Part shown: one piece after another, positions 11,228 to 18,947 of the stretch
Layout of the letters: the number at the start of each line of letters is the position of its first letter
How positions within the stretch are numbered: the first letter of the stretch is position 1
NCBI GenBank assembly: GCA_025062155.1
Contig: JANXAM010000021.1
Location: 1 to 42,437 of the forward strand
DNA from: Gloeomargarita sp. SKYB120
GTDB taxonomy: Bacteria > Cyanobacteriota > Cyanobacteriia > Gloeomargaritales > Gloeomargaritaceae
Direction: 5' to 3'
Length of the DNA: 42,437 bases
Position numbers and translations under genes: made by a program
Notes under the pieces: generated by a model
Seen by the model: only the letters and a program-made list of their open reading frames with translations
The model's database searches: none
What the model was told of the DNA's origin: nothing

Positions 11228-12208
11228 ATGGCGCTGATTGATATTCACAACGTCCACAAAAGTTATGGTGCCGTGCAGGCGCTGCGGGGGGTCTCCTTCA
11301 CGGTGCCGGCGGGAGAAATTTTTGGACTGCTGGGGCCCAACGGAGCTGGCAAAACCACCTTGATTCGCTGCTTGTGTACCCTCAGCCGCCCCGACCAGGG
11401 GGAAATTTATGTCGCCGGCCTGTCGGTTGCCGAATATCCCCGACAAGTACGGCAAAAACTCGGTTACGTGGCCCAGGAACTGGCGCTGGACAAAGTGTTG
11501 ACCGGGCGGGAGCTACTGCAACTGCACGCCGATATCTACCATCTACCCCCATCGGTGGCCCGCCAACGCATTGCTGAAGTCACGGAGCTGCTGGGACTCC
11601 AGGACTGGCTGGACCGGCGCACGGGGGGCTATTCCGGCGGGATGAAAAAACGCCTGGACTTGGCGATGGCCCTGCTGCATCAACCGGAGGTCCTGGTGCT
11701 GGATGAACCGACAGTAGGCCTAGACATCGAAAGCCGTACGGTGGTCTGGGACTTCTTGCGCACAGTTCGCCGCCAGGGAACGACCGTGTTTCTCACTAGC
11801 CATTACCTGGAAGAAGTGGACGCCTTAGCGGACCGGGTGGCGATTCTCGACCAGGGGACGTTGATTGCCTGCGATACCCCAGCTGCGCTCAAAGCCGCGC
11901 TTGGCGGGGAACGGGTGACGCTTAGAGTGCGGGAATTCACCCCCAGGGACGAAGCCGAACAGGTGCGCGACGCCTTACAACAACTGGATTTTGTCCAGCG
12001 GGTGATCATCAATACCGCCCAGGGGAATTCGTTGAATCTGGTGATTCGCCCCATCCCCGACAGCTTGACCATCCTCCAGGACAAGGTGATGGCGCTGGGG
12101 TTGCCGGTTTTCAGTATCATGCAGTCTCAACCCAGCCTGGACGATGTGTACCTGGCGGCGACCGGTCGCACGCTTCAGGATGCGGAACTGGCGGCCCTAG
12201 GCGCTTAA
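11228..12208 (+). CDS. ABC transporter ATP-binding protein, DrrA (daunorubicin) type
   Basis: 326 aa. Walker A GPNGAGKT is at residues 36-43, the signature YSGGMKKR near 135-142, and Walker B VLVLDEP near 157-163, followed by the D-loop GLD and a switch histidine in TSHYLEEVD. The extra C-terminal domain of about 100 residues after the ATPase is typical of DrrA-like exporters. The protein would energise an ABC-2 type permease that exports a lipid, polysaccharide or drug. No permease gene is adjacent, so the partner is encoded elsewhere. Its stop codon interlocks with that of the convergent GNAT gene: both read from the palindrome TTAA at 12205-12208. Confidence 0.92.
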   Translation: MALIDIHNVHKSYGAVQALRGVSFTVPAGEIFGLLGPNGAGKTTLIRCLCTLSRPDQGEIYVAGLSVAEYPRQVRQKLGYVAQELALDKVLTGRELLQLHADIYHLPPSVARQRIAEVTELLGLQDWLDRRTGGYSGGMKKRLDLAMALLHQPEVLVLDEPTVGLDIESRTVVWDFLRTVRRQGTTVFLTSHYLEEVDALADRVAILDQGTLIACDTPAALKAALGGERVTLRVREFTPRDEAEQVRDALQQLDFVQRVIINTAQGNSLNLVIRPIPDSLTILQDKVMALGLPVFSIMQSQPSLDDVYLAATGRTLQDAELAALGA

Positions 12209-12744
12209 CTGGGATACCAGAACATCCCCTTGATGCCTTCAGGGTCGGCGTGGAACCCCAGCTCTTCGTAAAAAGACACCACGTGGGGGTCGGCAAACAA
12301 AGTGATATTGCTGATTTCTTGCTGGCGCAGCTCCCGGATCATTTGCCGCATCAGAGCCTTGCCCAATCCCTTGCCCTGAAATTCCGGGTGAATCACCACA
12401 TCCCAAATCGTGGCGTTAAAGGCATGGTCAGATGTAGCGCGGGCAAAGCCAATCAGGCGGCGTTGCGGTTGTTTCTCCAGCCACAGGGACCCCACCAGAA
12501 AACTGCACGCCAGGGCTTTGCGGACTTTGCGCAGGGGGCGTTTGGCCCAGCCCACCGCATCGCACAAAGCCTCCAAGGCATACACATCAATCTCGCGGGT
12601 GGTGCTGAAATAAATCGGCAGTCGCTCACCCTTGGGGGTCGTCCACTCCGTGATCAACACCTCGTGTTCGGCAACCCCCGCCGGCGCTTCGGTGCCAACC
12701 GTACCCGCAAACAAACCTTTCCAAAACACCCGCCCGTTCCTCAA
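12205..12744 (-). CDS. GNAT family N-acetyltransferase (plastid NSI/SNAT-like)
   Basis: About 179 aa. The acetyl-CoA binding motif A is clear ([18 protein letters not shown], about residues 115-132) and is followed by the SFYEELGF motif near the C-terminus. A conserved block, [20 protein letters not shown], resembles the plastid GNAT proteins (NSI / serotonin N-acetyltransferase group) and their cyanobacterial relatives. The substrate is therefore a protein lysine or an arylalkylamine, not resolvable here. The frame opens at a TTG (12744) that overlaps the surE stop as TTGA; an in-frame GTG at 12732 is an alternative. It is probably cotranscribed with surE. Confidence 0.85.
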   Translation of the reverse strand: MRNGRVFWKGLFAGTVGTEAPAGVAEHEVLITEWTTPKGERLPIYFSTTREIDVYALEALCDAVGWAKRPLRKVRKALACSFLVGSLWLEKQPQRRLIGFARATSDHAFNATIWDVVIHPEFQGKGLGKALMRQMIRELRQQEISNITLFADPHVVSFYEELGFHADPEGIKGMFWYPS

Positions 12745-13559
12745 TCCTTTAGCCAGTATAAACCGTCGGTCCAGCCCGGCCAGTCGGCTAACGTGGTCAA
12801 GCCCGCCGGATGCGTGAGATTGTACTGCAATGGCGTAATGCTAATTTTATTACTTTTGACAGTGGCGACATCCGTGGGCCAGTGGTGCATCGGGGTGTCG
12901 GCTGGGGGTTCCGGTTCCTCTTCAATGGCGGTGCCGGCCAACCAGTAGTAGGTGCGTCCCCGGGGGTCGGTGCGCTGGTCAAACTGGTCGCAGTAACGGC
13001 GCACACCTTGACGAGTAATGCAAATCCCAGCAATCTCCTGGGCGCTGACAGCGGGGATATTCACGTTGAGCAGGAGCGCCACCGGCAAGGGGTGTTGTTC
13101 CAGGTGATGGACCAAGGCGCGGGCGAAACGGCTGGCCACCCCAAATTCGGGTTGCGTGTAGCTGGCGAGACTGAACGCAACGCCAGGGATATTTTCGATC
13201 ACGCCTTCCATGGCCGCCGACACGGTGCCGGAGTAGAGAATGTCGGTGCCCAGATTTTGCCCTTGATTAATGCCAGCCACCACCAGGTCGGGGGGGTGGT
13301 CAAGCAGGCAACCCAGGGCCAATTTCACGCAGTCTGCCGGCGTGCCCGTGCAGGCCCAGGCGGTCACAGTGTCATGGAAAAAACCGGTGACGGGTTCCAC
13401 GCGAATCGGTTTGTGCATGGTCAGGCCGTGCCCGGTGGCGGAACGTTCGCGGTCCGGGGCGACCACCGTGACCTGATGACCCGCCTGCGCTAGGGTATTG
13501 GCTAAGGCCCGTAGGCCTGGGGCAAAAATGCCATCATCGTTGCTGACCAATAGACGCAT
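12741..13559 (-). CDS. surE: 5'/3'-nucleotidase SurE
   Basis: 272 aa, the usual family length. The N-terminus [15 protein letters not shown] carries the metal-binding aspartates D8 and D9. [13 protein letters not shown] and [20 protein letters not shown] are the other SurE signatures supplying the serine and asparagine ligands. SurE is a cytosolic divalent-metal phosphatase acting on nucleoside monophosphates and in some species on polyphosphate. It is the first gene of a two-gene unit with the GNAT gene, sharing bases at the junction. Its ATG lies only 5 nt from the first start codon of the divergent CAP-domain gene. Confidence 0.97.
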   Translation of the reverse strand: MRLLVSNDDGIFAPGLRALANTLAQAGHQVTVVAPDRERSATGHGLTMHKPIRVEPVTGFFHDTVTAWACTGTPADCVKLALGCLLDHPPDLVVAGINQGQNLGTDILYSGTVSAAMEGVIENIPGVAFSLASYTQPEFGVASRFARALVHHLEQHPLPVALLLNVNIPAVSAQEIAGICITRQGVRRYCDQFDQRTDPRGRTYYWLAGTAIEEEPEPPADTPMHHWPTDVATVKSNKISITPLQYNLTHPAGLTTLADWPGWTDGLYWLKD

Positions 13560-13564
13560 GGCCG

Positions 13565-14257
13565 GTGGAAATGGGACTGCGGCTCTACTGTATCAAAATT
13601 AGCGTCCTGGCCGTGCTCAGCGGTGGGGTCGCGGCAGCGCAACCAGTGCGTCCAGAAGCGAAATTAGCCCGCGCCATTTTGACCGAAGTAAACCAACTGC
13701 GCCGGGACCCCCCTGGTTATGCCGACCGTTTGGGTGTTTGGCGTGCCTATTACCGGGGCAAGCGCTGGCAACCGCCGGGTCAACCCGCCCAACGCACCCG
13801 TGAAGGTCTCCCGGGATTACTAGCCGCCCAAGCTTGGCTCCAACAAGTGCAACCGTTGCCCGTCCTGCGCCCGGTGACGGCATTGGCAAAGGCGGCAGTG
13901 GCGTTAGTCCCCCAGGACATAACGGCGCTCTCCCTTGCCGCACAGTTGCAGCGCTATGGGCAATGGGAAGGTCTGGCCAGCGCCTGTCGCAGCCAAGGAT
14001 TCACGGACGCCCGCGTGATTGTCGCCCATTGGCTGATAGACGACGGCCAGCCCCAGCGCCCCAACCGCAGCAATCTGCTCAATCCGTTGTTTCGGGTGGC
14101 GGGTGTTGCCTGTGCGCCGCGTCCCCGGATGACCTGTGTGTTGACGCTGGCCGGTGGGTATCACGCCAAACCAGCCATGTCAAAATCACCACCGCCCCGA
14201 GCATTGTCCCCAGCACCACGGTCACAGGCACCCACACCGGCGGCGTCGTCAAGGTAA
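13565..14257 (+). CDS. Exported CAP-domain (SCP/PR-1-like) protein, degenerate
   Basis: 230 aa from GTG 13565; ATG 13571 is an equally good start. A signal peptide is evident (hydrophobic core [14 protein letters not shown], predicted cut after AAA). The mature part follows the CAP fold: [12 protein letters not shown] at the start, LQRYGQWEG and then [19 protein letters not shown] and [12 protein letters not shown] at the end. Cyanobacterial relatives usually carry a histidine in a GHR-N motif next to LIDDG; here the region reads QRPNRSN, so the classical CAP histidine/glutamate site seems lost. After residue 200 the tail ([13 protein letters not shown]) is low-complexity and overlaps the minus-strand membrane-protein gene. 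Function unknown. Confidence 0.75.
   Translation: MEMGLRLYCIKISVLAVLSGGVAAAQPVRPEAKLARAILTEVNQLRRDPPGYADRLGVWRAYYRGKRWQPPGQPAQRTREGLPGLLAAQAWLQQVQPLPVLRPVTALAKAAVALVPQDITALSLAAQLQRYGQWEGLASACRSQGFTDARVIVAHWLIDDGQPQRPNRSNLLNPLFRVAGVACAPRPRMTCVLTLAGGYHAKPAMSKSPPPRALSPAPRSQAPTPAASSR
13587..13595 (-). promoter_or_regulatory. Candidate extended -10 for surE
   Basis: On the minus strand this reads TGATACAGT: an extended -10 TG, then TACAGT (four of six to TATAAT). It would start transcription about 20 nt before the surE ATG. It lies inside the first codons of the divergent CAP gene. No clear -35. Confidence 0.3.
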
Positions 14258-14354
14258 CAGAGCGGCCTAGAAGTTTAATCCCGACACTGAGCGCCCCCGC
14301 CAGAACCAGCACCTTTGCCAGCCAGGCCAGGTCTTGGCGCAGGGGGTTCTCCAT
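14079..14354 (-). CDS. Small two-helix membrane protein
   Basis: 91 aa from ATG 14354. Two hydrophobic segments (about residues 8-26, LAWLAKVLVLAGALSVGIKL, and 36-58, [19 protein letters not shown]) flank a short loop. The pattern resembles a conserved small cyanobacterial membrane protein of unknown function. The gene begins 7 nt after the SLOG/DprA-like gene, so the two are probably cotranslated. The last 25 or so residues are polar, low-complexity and antisense to the end of the CAP gene, a 179-nt overlap. The length and codon pattern of the first 60 residues support a real gene; the tail is doubtful. Confidence 0.65.
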   Translation of the reverse strand: MENPLRQDLAWLAKVLVLAGALSVGIKLLGRSVTLTTPPVWVPVTVVLGTMLGAVVILTWLVWRDTHRPASTHRSSGDAAHRQHPPPETTD

Positions 14355-14361
14355 GCGTGCG

Positions 14362-14871
14362 TCAATCGAAATAAAACAGGGTGACAATCTTGCGCTGTTC
14401 TTCCGCCTCCCGGCAGGTCATCATCAGGGTGTGGCTGTCGTGAAATGCAAAACACACCAACTGCTGGCAACGGGAAACAATTTCACTATTGCACAAGGTA
14501 CTGGCTTCGGCCAGCGAGAGATGGTCATTTTCGGGCTTTTCCACCAGGTGAATCACCTGCTTGAGTTGCTCCTGCGATTCGGGCGGCTGTTTGCTCAAGC
14601 TCTGGGGCAGGATGACAGTGAGCAAATTGGGGTCGGCGCGCATGGCCCCGCGAATCACCGCCGCATTCACCCCGGTGGCGCCCGATGTCAGGATACGATT
14701 GCCCGCCAGCACCAGCGCGTAGGCCAATAACTCAATCAAGTACTGGTGAGTAATGGGCACATGGCGGGAACCGAGCAGCGCAATCCGTTTAGGACCCGTT
14801 TGCTGGATAGCGGCAAGTTCAGCGAGAAATTCGTCTATCTTGGGTGGGTCAAACGTCGCAGGCAAGGCCAA
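14362..14871 (-). CDS. SLOG-superfamily protein (DprA-like / DNA recombination-mediator A-like)
   Basis: 169 aa. The Rossmann-like pattern IALLGSRHVPITHQ, then AGNRILTSGATGVNAAVIRGA, matches the nucleotide-binding SLOG fold shared by DprA and LOG proteins. Cyanobacterial versions of this length are usually labelled DNA recombination-mediator protein A, though they are much smaller than true DprA and a role in recombination is not established. The only start in frame is TTG at 14871, preceded by a stop 8 codons upstream. A TATAGT word on the minus strand (14895-14900) could provide its own promoter. It lies 35 nt downstream of valS and 7 nt upstream of the small membrane protein. Confidence 0.8.
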   Translation of the reverse strand: MALPATFDPPKIDEFLAELAAIQQTGPKRIALLGSRHVPITHQYLIELLAYALVLAGNRILTSGATGVNAAVIRGAMRADPNLLTVILPQSLSKQPPESQEQLKQVIHLVEKPENDHLSLAEASTLCNSEIVSRCQQLVCFAFHDSHTLMMTCREAEEQRKIVTLFYFD

Positions 14872-14894
14872 GTTCCCGATGGATGCCGTACTCT

Positions 14895-14900
14895 ACTATA
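14895..14900 (-). promoter_or_regulatory. Candidate -10 element for the SLOG gene
   Basis: Minus-strand TATAGT (five of six to TATAAT) lies between the valS stop and the TTG start, giving a predicted start of transcription about 17 nt before the TTG. No convincing -35. Confidence 0.35.
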
Positions 14901-14906
14901 CCCTAG

Positions 14907-17621
14907 CTAGGCAATCTGTTGCAGTCGCGCCTGGAGCAACTCCATCTGCTGCTGGAGTTCCGCCAACTGGGCCTGATGGGTTTGCACCACCTCGGGAGCG
15001 GCCTTAGCGATAAAATTTGGGTTTGCCAAGCGAGCCGCCAACCCCGTTGCCTGGGCCTGGATTTTCTGCAAATCTCGCTCAATCTTGGCCCGCAGCAGCC
15101 CCACATCCACCAGTCCCGCCAACGGCAACAGCACCTGCACCGTGCCGCTGATGCCCACCAGGGTTTGCCGTTGCGACGTGAACTCGCGACCCCAGGTGAG
15201 CGGTTGCACCTTGGCCAAGTCGCAGATGTAGGGTTGACTGGCTTCGATAATCGCCTCTTCGTGGGCCGACTGGGTTTGCAGCAGCACCGGCACCTTCACA
15301 CCCGGTTTGATCTCAGCAATCGCCCGCAGGTGGCGAATGGTGCGAATAATTTGCATCACCAGGGCGAAATCGGCCTCTAGCTGGGGGTCCATGTACGCGG
15401 CGTCCGCTTGGGGATAGGGTTGCCGGGCTAAACTCGCGCCTGCTTCTGGTTGCACCAGGCTGTGCCAGATGGCCTCGGTGATATGGGGCATAAAGGGATG
15501 TAACAGTTTGGTGATGTCCGCCAGCAGGTGTGCCAAAATCCCCTGGGCCACTGGGCGGGTGGGATGGTGCTCCGCTTGCAGGCGGGGTTTCACCAGCTCG
15601 ATGTACCAGTCGCAAAAGTCCCCCCAGATGTACTCATACAGGGTCTTGGCCGCCTCCCCTAGCTGAAATTCCTGCAACTGGCGGTTAACCTGGGCCATCG
15701 TGTGGTGATGGCGCGAGAGAATCCACCGGTCTCCCAGTTCGGCATCGGCGGCGTTGAGCGGGAGTTGCGCCGGCGTCTGTCCCTCCAGGTACATCAACAC
15801 AAACCGCGCCGCGTTCCAGATTTTGTTGGCAAAGTTGCGCGCCGCTTCCACCGTGGGGGATTCGTCCGTCTTGCGGTTGTAGTCCAGGCGAATGTCTTGA
15901 CCCGCCCCCACCACCTCTTTCACCAGGGCAAAGCGCAGGGCGTCTACTCCATACTTGTCAATCAGCAGCAGGGGGTCAATGCCGTTGCCTGCCGATTTGG
16001 ACATTTTTTTGTTGTTTTCATCCCGCACCAGCCCGTGGATATAGACCGTCTGGAAGGGAATCTTGCCGGTGAAATAGCGCCCCAGCATGGTCATGCGGGC
16101 CACCCAGAAAAAGATAATGTCAAAGCCCGTGACCAGCACCGTTGTGGGGTAATAGCGGCGGTAGTCGGGGGTCTCGTCCGGCCAGCCCAAGGTGGAAAAC
16201 GGCCACAACCCCGACGAAAACCAGGTGTCCAGCACATCCGGGTCTTGCTCTAGGACCACATCAGGGCCAAATTGCTCCCGCGCCAGGCGATAGGCTTCTG
16301 CTTCGGTTTCCGCGACAACAAACGGCGTCTCATCGGTTATCACTCCACCCGTCTGTGCCACTACGTACCAAGCGGGAATCCGGTGGCCCCACCACAACTG
16401 CCGCGAGATGCACCAGTCGTTGAGTTTCACCAGCCAGTCCCGGTACACCTTGCCCCAGCGCTCGGGCACAAAGCGGGGAGAATGATGTTGGTCAAACTCC
16501 TGGAGCGCCAGCTCGGCCAGCGGCCCCATCTTCACAAACCATTGGGTCGAAAGCAGGGGTTCAATTGGCACTTTACCCCGGTCGCTGTAGGGTACCGCGT
16601 GGCGGTAGGGTTCGACTTTCACTAAATAGCCCTGCGCCTCTAACGCCGCCACGACGTTTTTGCGCGCCACAAACCGGTCTTGACCGGCAAACGCCCCCGC
16701 GTTTTCATTCAGCGTGCCGTCGGGATTCAGGATGTTGATCATCGGCAACTGGTGGCGGCGGCCCATGGCAAAGTCGTTGGGGTCGTGGGCGGGGGTGACT
16801 TTGACGCAGCCTGTGCCAAATTCCGGGTCCACGCTGGCGTCGGCGATGATGGGAATCAACCGGTTCACCAGGGGCAAGCGCACCTGTTGGCCAATCAACG
16901 CCCGGTAACGGGGGTCGTCTGGATGTACCGCCACCGCCGTATCCCCCAGCATGGTCTCGGGACGGGTAGTGGCCACTTCGACATCGCCAGTGCCTTCCGC
17001 CAGCGGGTAACGGATATGCCACAGATGCCCGTCCACCTCTTGCATTTCCACTTCCAAATCCGAGACCGCCGATTGGGTAGCCGGACACCAGTTCACCAGG
17101 TATTTCCCGCGATAAATCAAACCCGCCCGGTACAGTTGCACAAACGCATGCAAGACCGCCCGCGATAGGCCCGCATCCATTGTAAACCGCTCCCGCGTCC
17201 AGTCCACCGACAACCCCAGGCGACGGATTTGCTCGACAATCATCCGCCCCGACGTTTCTTTCCATTGCCAGGCCCGTTTCAGGTAGGCGTCCCGTCCCAA
17301 CTGGTGCCGTGTGGTTCCTTCAGCCTGTAATTCTTTATCCAGCAAGGTACTGACGGCGATGCTGGCGTGGTCTGTCCCTGGTAACCACAGGGTGTTGTAC
17401 CCCCGCATCCGGTGATAACGCACCAGCACGTCAATCAGGGCATGTTCAAAGGCATGACCCATGTGCAGGCTACCGGTGACATTCGGGGGTGGGATGACAA
17501 TGCAGTAGGGTTCCCCCGGCGCATCCGGGTCAGCCACAAACACCTGGTGCGTTTCCCAATAGGCTTGCCAGTGGGGTTCCGTCGTATGGGGTTGGTACTG
17601 GGGGGGTAAACGCTCGGTCAT
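14907..17621 (-). CDS. valS: Valyl-tRNA synthetase
   Basis: 904 aa class Ia synthetase that charges tRNA-Val. The HIGH-type motif reads [12 protein letters not shown] (residues 45-56) and the KMSKS loop is at 539-543. Between them lies the CP1 editing domain, which removes mischarged threonine ([17 protein letters not shown]). A C-terminal anticodon-binding helical domain and a final coiled-coil arm (about residues 840-904, [14 protein letters not shown] to the end) complete the bacterial ValS layout. Length is normal and there are no interruptions. It is the first gene of a minus-strand run with the SLOG and membrane-protein genes. Confidence 0.98.
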   Translation of the reverse strand: MTERLPPQYQPHTTEPHWQAYWETHQVFVADPDAPGEPYCIVIPPPNVTGSLHMGHAFEHALIDVLVRYHRMRGYNTLWLPGTDHASIAVSTLLDKELQAEGTTRHQLGRDAYLKRAWQWKETSGRMIVEQIRRLGLSVDWTRERFTMDAGLSRAVLHAFVQLYRAGLIYRGKYLVNWCPATQSAVSDLEVEMQEVDGHLWHIRYPLAEGTGDVEVATTRPETMLGDTAVAVHPDDPRYRALIGQQVRLPLVNRLIPIIADASVDPEFGTGCVKVTPAHDPNDFAMGRRHQLPMINILNPDGTLNENAGAFAGQDRFVARKNVVAALEAQGYLVKVEPYRHAVPYSDRGKVPIEPLLSTQWFVKMGPLAELALQEFDQHHSPRFVPERWGKVYRDWLVKLNDWCISRQLWWGHRIPAWYVVAQTGGVITDETPFVVAETEAEAYRLAREQFGPDVVLEQDPDVLDTWFSSGLWPFSTLGWPDETPDYRRYYPTTVLVTGFDIIFFWVARMTMLGRYFTGKIPFQTVYIHGLVRDENNKKMSKSAGNGIDPLLLIDKYGVDALRFALVKEVVGAGQDIRLDYNRKTDESPTVEAARNFANKIWNAARFVLMYLEGQTPAQLPLNAADAELGDRWILSRHHHTMAQVNRQLQEFQLGEAAKTLYEYIWGDFCDWYIELVKPRLQAEHHPTRPVAQGILAHLLADITKLLHPFMPHITEAIWHSLVQPEAGASLARQPYPQADAAYMDPQLEADFALVMQIIRTIRHLRAIAEIKPGVKVPVLLQTQSAHEEAIIEASQPYICDLAKVQPLTWGREFTSQRQTLVGISGTVQVLLPLAGLVDVGLLRAKIERDLQKIQAQATGLAARLANPNFIAKAAPEVVQTHQAQLAELQQQMELLQARLQQIA

Positions 17622-17730
17622 GGTGGGGCAATGGCAATCGGCTGCGTACTGCTTAGTGTATCGTAAGAACCTTCCCGGCTAACGCCACGTCTTTGGGCTT
17701 AAATGGGAAGTGAGTTGGGAACGTGGTGAA

Positions 17731-18459
17731 ATGCAACGCACCATCACAGTTTTAGCCTTGCTTTTAGCAGGGGGAACGGGAGCGGTCCTAGCCCAAACCC
17801 GCAAACCCAACCCCGACCACATCCCTAAATTGCGCCAAGGAGAATGCCTGCGCTGTGAATTGGCCAGCACCGACTGGCAGGGGGCGCATCTGGCGGGGGT
17901 CAAAGCCACTGGCAGCGTGTTCCAACAGGCCAATTTCACGGGGGCGAACTTAAGCGGGGCGGACCTGCGCCAGTGCAATTTGATCCTGAGCAATTTCAGT
18001 CAAGCCAACCTCAGCGGGGCACTGCTCGATGAAGCCTTCCTGGTAACGGCCAAGCTGGTACAGGCCGATTTGACAGGGGCGCGCCTGCGCAAGACCGATT
18101 TGCGGGATGCGGATTTGAGCGGGGCCAATTTGCACAAAGCCGATTTGCAAGGGGCGCTGCTGGTCAAAGCCCAGTTGTACCAGGCCAATTTATCCGACAG
18201 CGACGCCAAATTTGCCGCCCTATCCCTGGCGAATTTGAACGAAGCGAATCTCAGCGGCGCGGATTTACAGGGGGCGAATTTACGAGATGCGAATTTGACG
18301 GGGGCCAATCTGAGTCGCGCCAACCTGGCTGGTGCCAATCTCACCGGGGCCAATCTCAGTGGGGCAAATCTATACGGCGCGCAACTGCAAGGAGCTTTGT
18401 TAACGAGCGTGACTTGGCGGGGGACGCTGATGCCCGATGGTTCCGTGCGGGGACGTTAG
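17731..18459 (+). CDS. Exported pentapeptide-repeat protein, 242 aa
   Basis: The N-terminus from ATG 17731 (MQRTITVLALLLAGGTGAVLAQ) is a signal peptide with a likely cut after VLA. A short segment with CLRC (two cysteines close together) follows, then about 35 pentapeptides of the A(N/D)LSG type to the end, so the beta-helix would sit in the periplasm or thylakoid lumen. A GTG at 17710 gives a 249-aa alternative, but it would place charged residues ahead of the signal sequence. Lumenal pentapeptide proteins are common in cyanobacteria and plant plastids; their function is unknown. The gene ends just before a duplicated two-component module. Confidence 0.88.
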   Translation: MQRTITVLALLLAGGTGAVLAQTRKPNPDHIPKLRQGECLRCELASTDWQGAHLAGVKATGSVFQQANFTGANLSGADLRQCNLILSNFSQANLSGALLDEAFLVTAKLVQADLTGARLRKTDLRDADLSGANLHKADLQGALLVKAQLYQANLSDSDAKFAALSLANLNEANLSGADLQGANLRDANLTGANLSRANLAGANLTGANLSGANLYGAQLQGALLTSVTWRGTLMPDGSVRGR

Positions 18460-18462
18460 AAT
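18457..18462 (+). promoter_or_regulatory. Candidate -10 element, first duplicate
   Basis: TAGAAT (five of six to TATAAT), 30 nt before the ATG at 18493. The same word at the same distance precedes the full-length kinase gene. No good -35 visible. Confidence 0.4.
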
Positions 18463-18492
18463 GGATGTATAGAGCATCCCCGGTCCAGCCGC

Positions 18493-18885
18493 ATGGAATC
18501 GGTTTTGGTCATTAGCGGCGACCCGCAGTTGGTGCAGACCCTAGGGGAGTATCTCACCGAGCTTCAACAGACATGGGCCTGGTTGACGCCGGATCAAGTT
18601 TCTCCCTACAGGCATCCCCCAGCGACAGCCGTCTGTGTTGACGTTAAGGACGCAGACGCCCTGGCGTTGGTTCGCAAAGTGGCGCATCTCTGGCCGCAGG
18701 TGTCCCGAGTGATCCTGGGGCCGCGGGATACGTGGTTGGCGCTTGCCATGCTGTACCAGGGCGCGTGTGCTTACCTGCCTCGCACTGGTTTCAACCTAGC
18801 GCAGGTACAGGCAGCCCTCCGGCGGGGGTCGCAATGTCATTGCCTGAGCCAGGCCAGCCCGTGCACCTGTACAGCGCGTGGATGA
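18493..18885 (+). CDS. Stand-alone pseudo-receiver, truncated paralogue of the next gene's N-terminus
   Basis: 130 aa. Residues 1-111 (MESVLVISGDPQLVQTLGEY at the start, VILGPRDT and QGACAYLP later) match residues 1-111 of the downstream hybrid kinase. The domain has a receiver-like alpha/beta pattern but lacks the paired acidic residues of a true receiver after strand 1, so phosphorylation is unlikely. The last 19 residues (SQCHCLSQASPCTCTARG) do not match the kinase and look like read-through after a deletion. It may be a decaying gene fragment or a free pseudo-receiver competing with the kinase domain. Confidence 0.6.
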   Translation: MESVLVISGDPQLVQTLGEYLTELQQTWAWLTPDQVSPYRHPPATAVCVDVKDADALALVRKVAHLWPQVSRVILGPRDTWLALAMLYQGACAYLPRTGFNLAQVQAALRRGSQCHCLSQASPCTCTARG

Positions 18886-18911
18886 ATCGCCGCTGGGTTT
18901 GATGCAGGGGC

Positions 18912-18917
18912 TAGAAT
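18912..18917 (+). promoter_or_regulatory. Candidate -10 element for the hybrid kinase
   Basis: TAGAAT, 30 nt before the ATG at 18948; it is retained in both copies of the local duplication, which favours function. Confidence 0.4.
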
Positions 18918-18947
18918 GGGCTTACGAAACGTCCCTGACCTGGCGGC

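Noticed and set aside
12250-13493. Plus-strand frames of 232 and 227 aa
   Set aside because: Antisense shadows of the GNAT and surE genes, which have clear family motifs on the minus strand.
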